Assembly (NCBI GenBank): GCA_932521025.1
Contig: OW051472.1
Location: forward strand, 8,370,001-8,434,000
Source: Oscheius onirici
Lineage: Eukaryota; Nematoda; Chromadorea; Rhabditida; Rhabditidae
Length of the DNA: 64,000 bases
Direction of reading: 5' to 3'
In this document: one piece after another, positions 62,501 through 64,000 of the stretch
Position numbering within the stretch: position 1 is the stretch's first letter
Layout: each line of letters starts with the position of its first letter
The notes under the pieces: generated by a model
What the model saw: only the letters and a program-made list of their open reading frames with translations
What the model was told of the DNA's origin: nothing
Database searches by the model: none
Program-made: the position numbers and the translations under genes

Positions 62501-64000
62501 GATCCGTACTGCTACCATACGGACTACTAGTCTCTTCAGAAGTGCCAGACTGGGTTGTGCCGATAGGAGTGCTTCCCTGACTCTGCGAAGTGGAACTTTC
62601 CCCTGTGCTTCCCCCAGTGGATGTTTCAGGAAATGGTGTGCTGTCTGTGTCAGTGCTAGACTTTGTGCTGTCAGTTGATCCAAGACTACTCTCTCCACTC
62701 TCTGATGTGCCTGTACTGACTGTGCTTCCAATGCTCTGTTCAGTGTTTTCAGAAGAACTCTCAGAGGTGCTCGGTGTAGCTGGACTCGTTCTATCCGACC
62801 CTCCAGAACTTGTATCAGTGCTACCCGTACCGGAAGCTGTGGTCTCATCAGTGCTGTGTGAGCTTTCAGAAATTCCAGTGCCTGGTGTTTCTTCAGTATT
62901 CTCATGCTGTGTAGAGCCTTCACTGGACTCTGTGCTGCCTCCAATTGTAGTCTCTCCTGCTGATGAAGATCCAGCAGGTGTCGTTCCTGCACTGGATTCT
63001 CCAGAAACCGTCGATCCCTCAACAGTTGTCACTTCACTAGCCCCTCCAGTGCTCGATTCGACTGTGCTTTCAGATGACTGCAGTGTAGAAGTGCCACTTT
63101 CAGTGCTTTGCTGAGGTTTCTCTGAATAAGCTGTGCTATCTGAGCTAGTTTGTGAAGTGTCCGTTCCTTCAGTTGAGCTACTTTCGGCTGTTGATCCTCC
63201 ATTAGTTGACATAGGTATGTCTGTGCTTCTATTCTCAGTAGATGCGGGTGAGGTGCCATGTGGAGTGCTGTCTGAAGAACCTTGCGTAGTGCCTTCGGTA
63301 TCAGAAGAGGAACTGTCACTAACAGAGGTAATACCAGTGCTATCTGTGCCAGTCGTGTCCGCTCTTTCAGTCGAACTACCTTCAGCGGTACTTCCGCCTT
63401 CTGTTGATGTGACGAATAGAGTACTTTCAGAACCGCCAGGTGACGTGACACCAGTCTCAGACGAACTACCAGTGCTATCTGTGCTTGATTGTGTAGTGCC
63501 ATCACTGGATTCTCCTTCTGTTGAACCACCTTCGGCTGTGCTTCCAGCCACGGAAGACCCTCCAACAGTCGAAGCTGACATTTCCGTACTTCCAGCCTCA
63601 GGAGATGAGCCCGAAGGTGTGCTTTCTGAATTTGTGGGTGACGTGGCTCCAGTACTTCCGCTATCAGTGACGTCAGTGCCTGAGTGTGTGGTGCTTTCAC
63701 TGGATTCTCCTTCACCTGTGCTTCCAGCCACTGAAGACCCTCCACCAGTCGAAGCTGACATTTCCGTGCTTCCCGCAAGTGATGTGCTTTCCGAGTTTGT
63801 GGCTCCTGTCTCAGGTGAACTCTCTGATGTATCAGTGCTGTCTGTGCCTGACGGTGTGGTTCTGTCACTTGATTCCTCTGCCGTGGTACTACCTGCACCA
63901 GATACAGTCGTTCCTTCTGATGTTCCGGCCACACTCGAACCACCAGATTCTGCAGAAGTTGATTCTGTAATGCCAGTGCTTCCTCCTTCAGTGGATCCAT
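59541..64000 (-). CDS. Mucin-like secreted/surface protein with three apple (PAN)-like domains (5' part off the window)
   Basis: The reading enters from the right edge and continues to the stop at 59541. The first 700 or so residues (64000-61860, two exons) are almost entirely Ser, Thr, Gly, Glu and Pro, a dense O-glycosylation scaffold. Three homologous domains of about 75 residues follow (61.83-61.57, 61.07-60.78 and 59.79-59.54 kb), each with six cysteines. The pattern runs from KYGGHFDYLSSCAELCLRDY to GLLPCIGFAYEP, then G-CTIYQY-LGTFETDP and a final YK-C. This looks like the PAN/apple fold, which binds proteins or sugars; the assignment is by pattern. Thr/Pro-rich linkers separate the domains, one holding two copies of a 24-residue repeat. 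No membrane anchor is visible at the C-terminus, so it is probably secreted or part of a surface coat. Confidence 0.8.
61113..61257. repeat. Tandem 72-bp repeat (two copies) in mucin linker
   Basis: Two adjacent, almost identical units, each coding for WTTTTRNGWHTVPGGITTP plus a five-residue spacer on the minus strand. The DNA motif GTGTAGTAATTCCTCCTGGA begins each copy. The very low divergence points to recent duplication. Edges are approximate. Confidence 0.75.
63540..63900. repeat. Tandem repeat of about 180 bp in the mucin exon
   Basis: The sequence around 63546 (CAGTCGAAGCTGACATTTCC, coding GSTEMSAST on the minus strand) recurs about 180 bp away near 63726 with few changes, and the flanking Ser/Thr-rich codons also align. 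The unit is about 60 residues. More degenerate copies probably extend in both directions. Edges are approximate. Confidence 0.65.

Noticed and set aside
63029-64000. 323-residue minus-strand frame rich in Leu/Gln/Arg/Ala
   Set aside because: It is an alternative frame of the Ser/Thr-rich mucin exon; the mucin frame is open through the edge and continues in phase into the apple domains.

Overview
The window reads as nuclear DNA of a nematode. Nearly every gene is split by very short introns, often 35-40 bp, with GT donors and (T)TTCAG-type acceptors. The gene content includes a flp-5-type KFIRFamide neuropeptide precursor, an arginine kinase, an LHX3/4 (CEH-14-type) LIM-homeobox gene, a PAN/apple-domain mucin and foldback MITE-like repeats. 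No species can be named from sequence alone.

Left third (1-29 kb): a GT31 glycosyltransferase (+) converges on a Niemann-Pick C1 homologue (-). An unrecognised gene (-) follows, with an intron made mostly of repeats, then the LIM-homeobox gene (+), a small single-pass membrane protein (-), an arginine kinase (-) with an apparent one-base frameshift, and a RASA/GAP1-like Ras GTPase-activating protein (-). Repeat-rich intergenic stretches lie at about 7.4-9.4, 11-12.9 and 18.4-21 kb.

Middle (30-39.6 kb): a FAM8A1-like RDD membrane protein (-) carries an unrelated, unrecognised gene on the opposite strand inside an intron. It is followed by an ACOT8-like acyl-CoA thioesterase (+), the flp-5-like precursor (+), a DPM2 homologue (-) close behind a small unknown gene (-), and a small membrane-anchored charged protein (+).

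Right part (39.7-64 kb): almost everything lies on the minus strand. In order these are RPAP2/Rtr1, a ZDHHC17/HIP14 ankyrin palmitoyltransferase, SDHA, U2SURP/SR140, PIKfyve, a small Gly/Tyr-rich secreted peptide, and a mucin-like protein with three apple-like domains that runs off the right edge. The one exception is the most striking gene of the window. Inside a 1.6-kb intron of the palmitoyltransferase, on the plus strand, sits a nine-exon gene for a secreted AmiD-type N-acetylmuramoyl-L-alanine amidase. This is a peptidoglycan hydrolase family typical of bacteria, and all catalytic-site residues that can be read appear intact.

Mobile DNA: five copies of a foldback element family, flanked by TA where the ends survive, sit mainly inside introns. 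There are two further palindromic elements, one element with a 9-bp target duplication (possibly Mutator-like) in the LIM-homeobox gene, and two decayed non-LTR retrotransposon 3' ends. The genes are mostly housekeeping functions (lipid and sterol traffic, phosphoinositides, splicing, TCA cycle, energy buffering) with no evident shared pathway. Exon boundaries given to the base were worked out by hand from splice sites and reading phase; the others are approximate.
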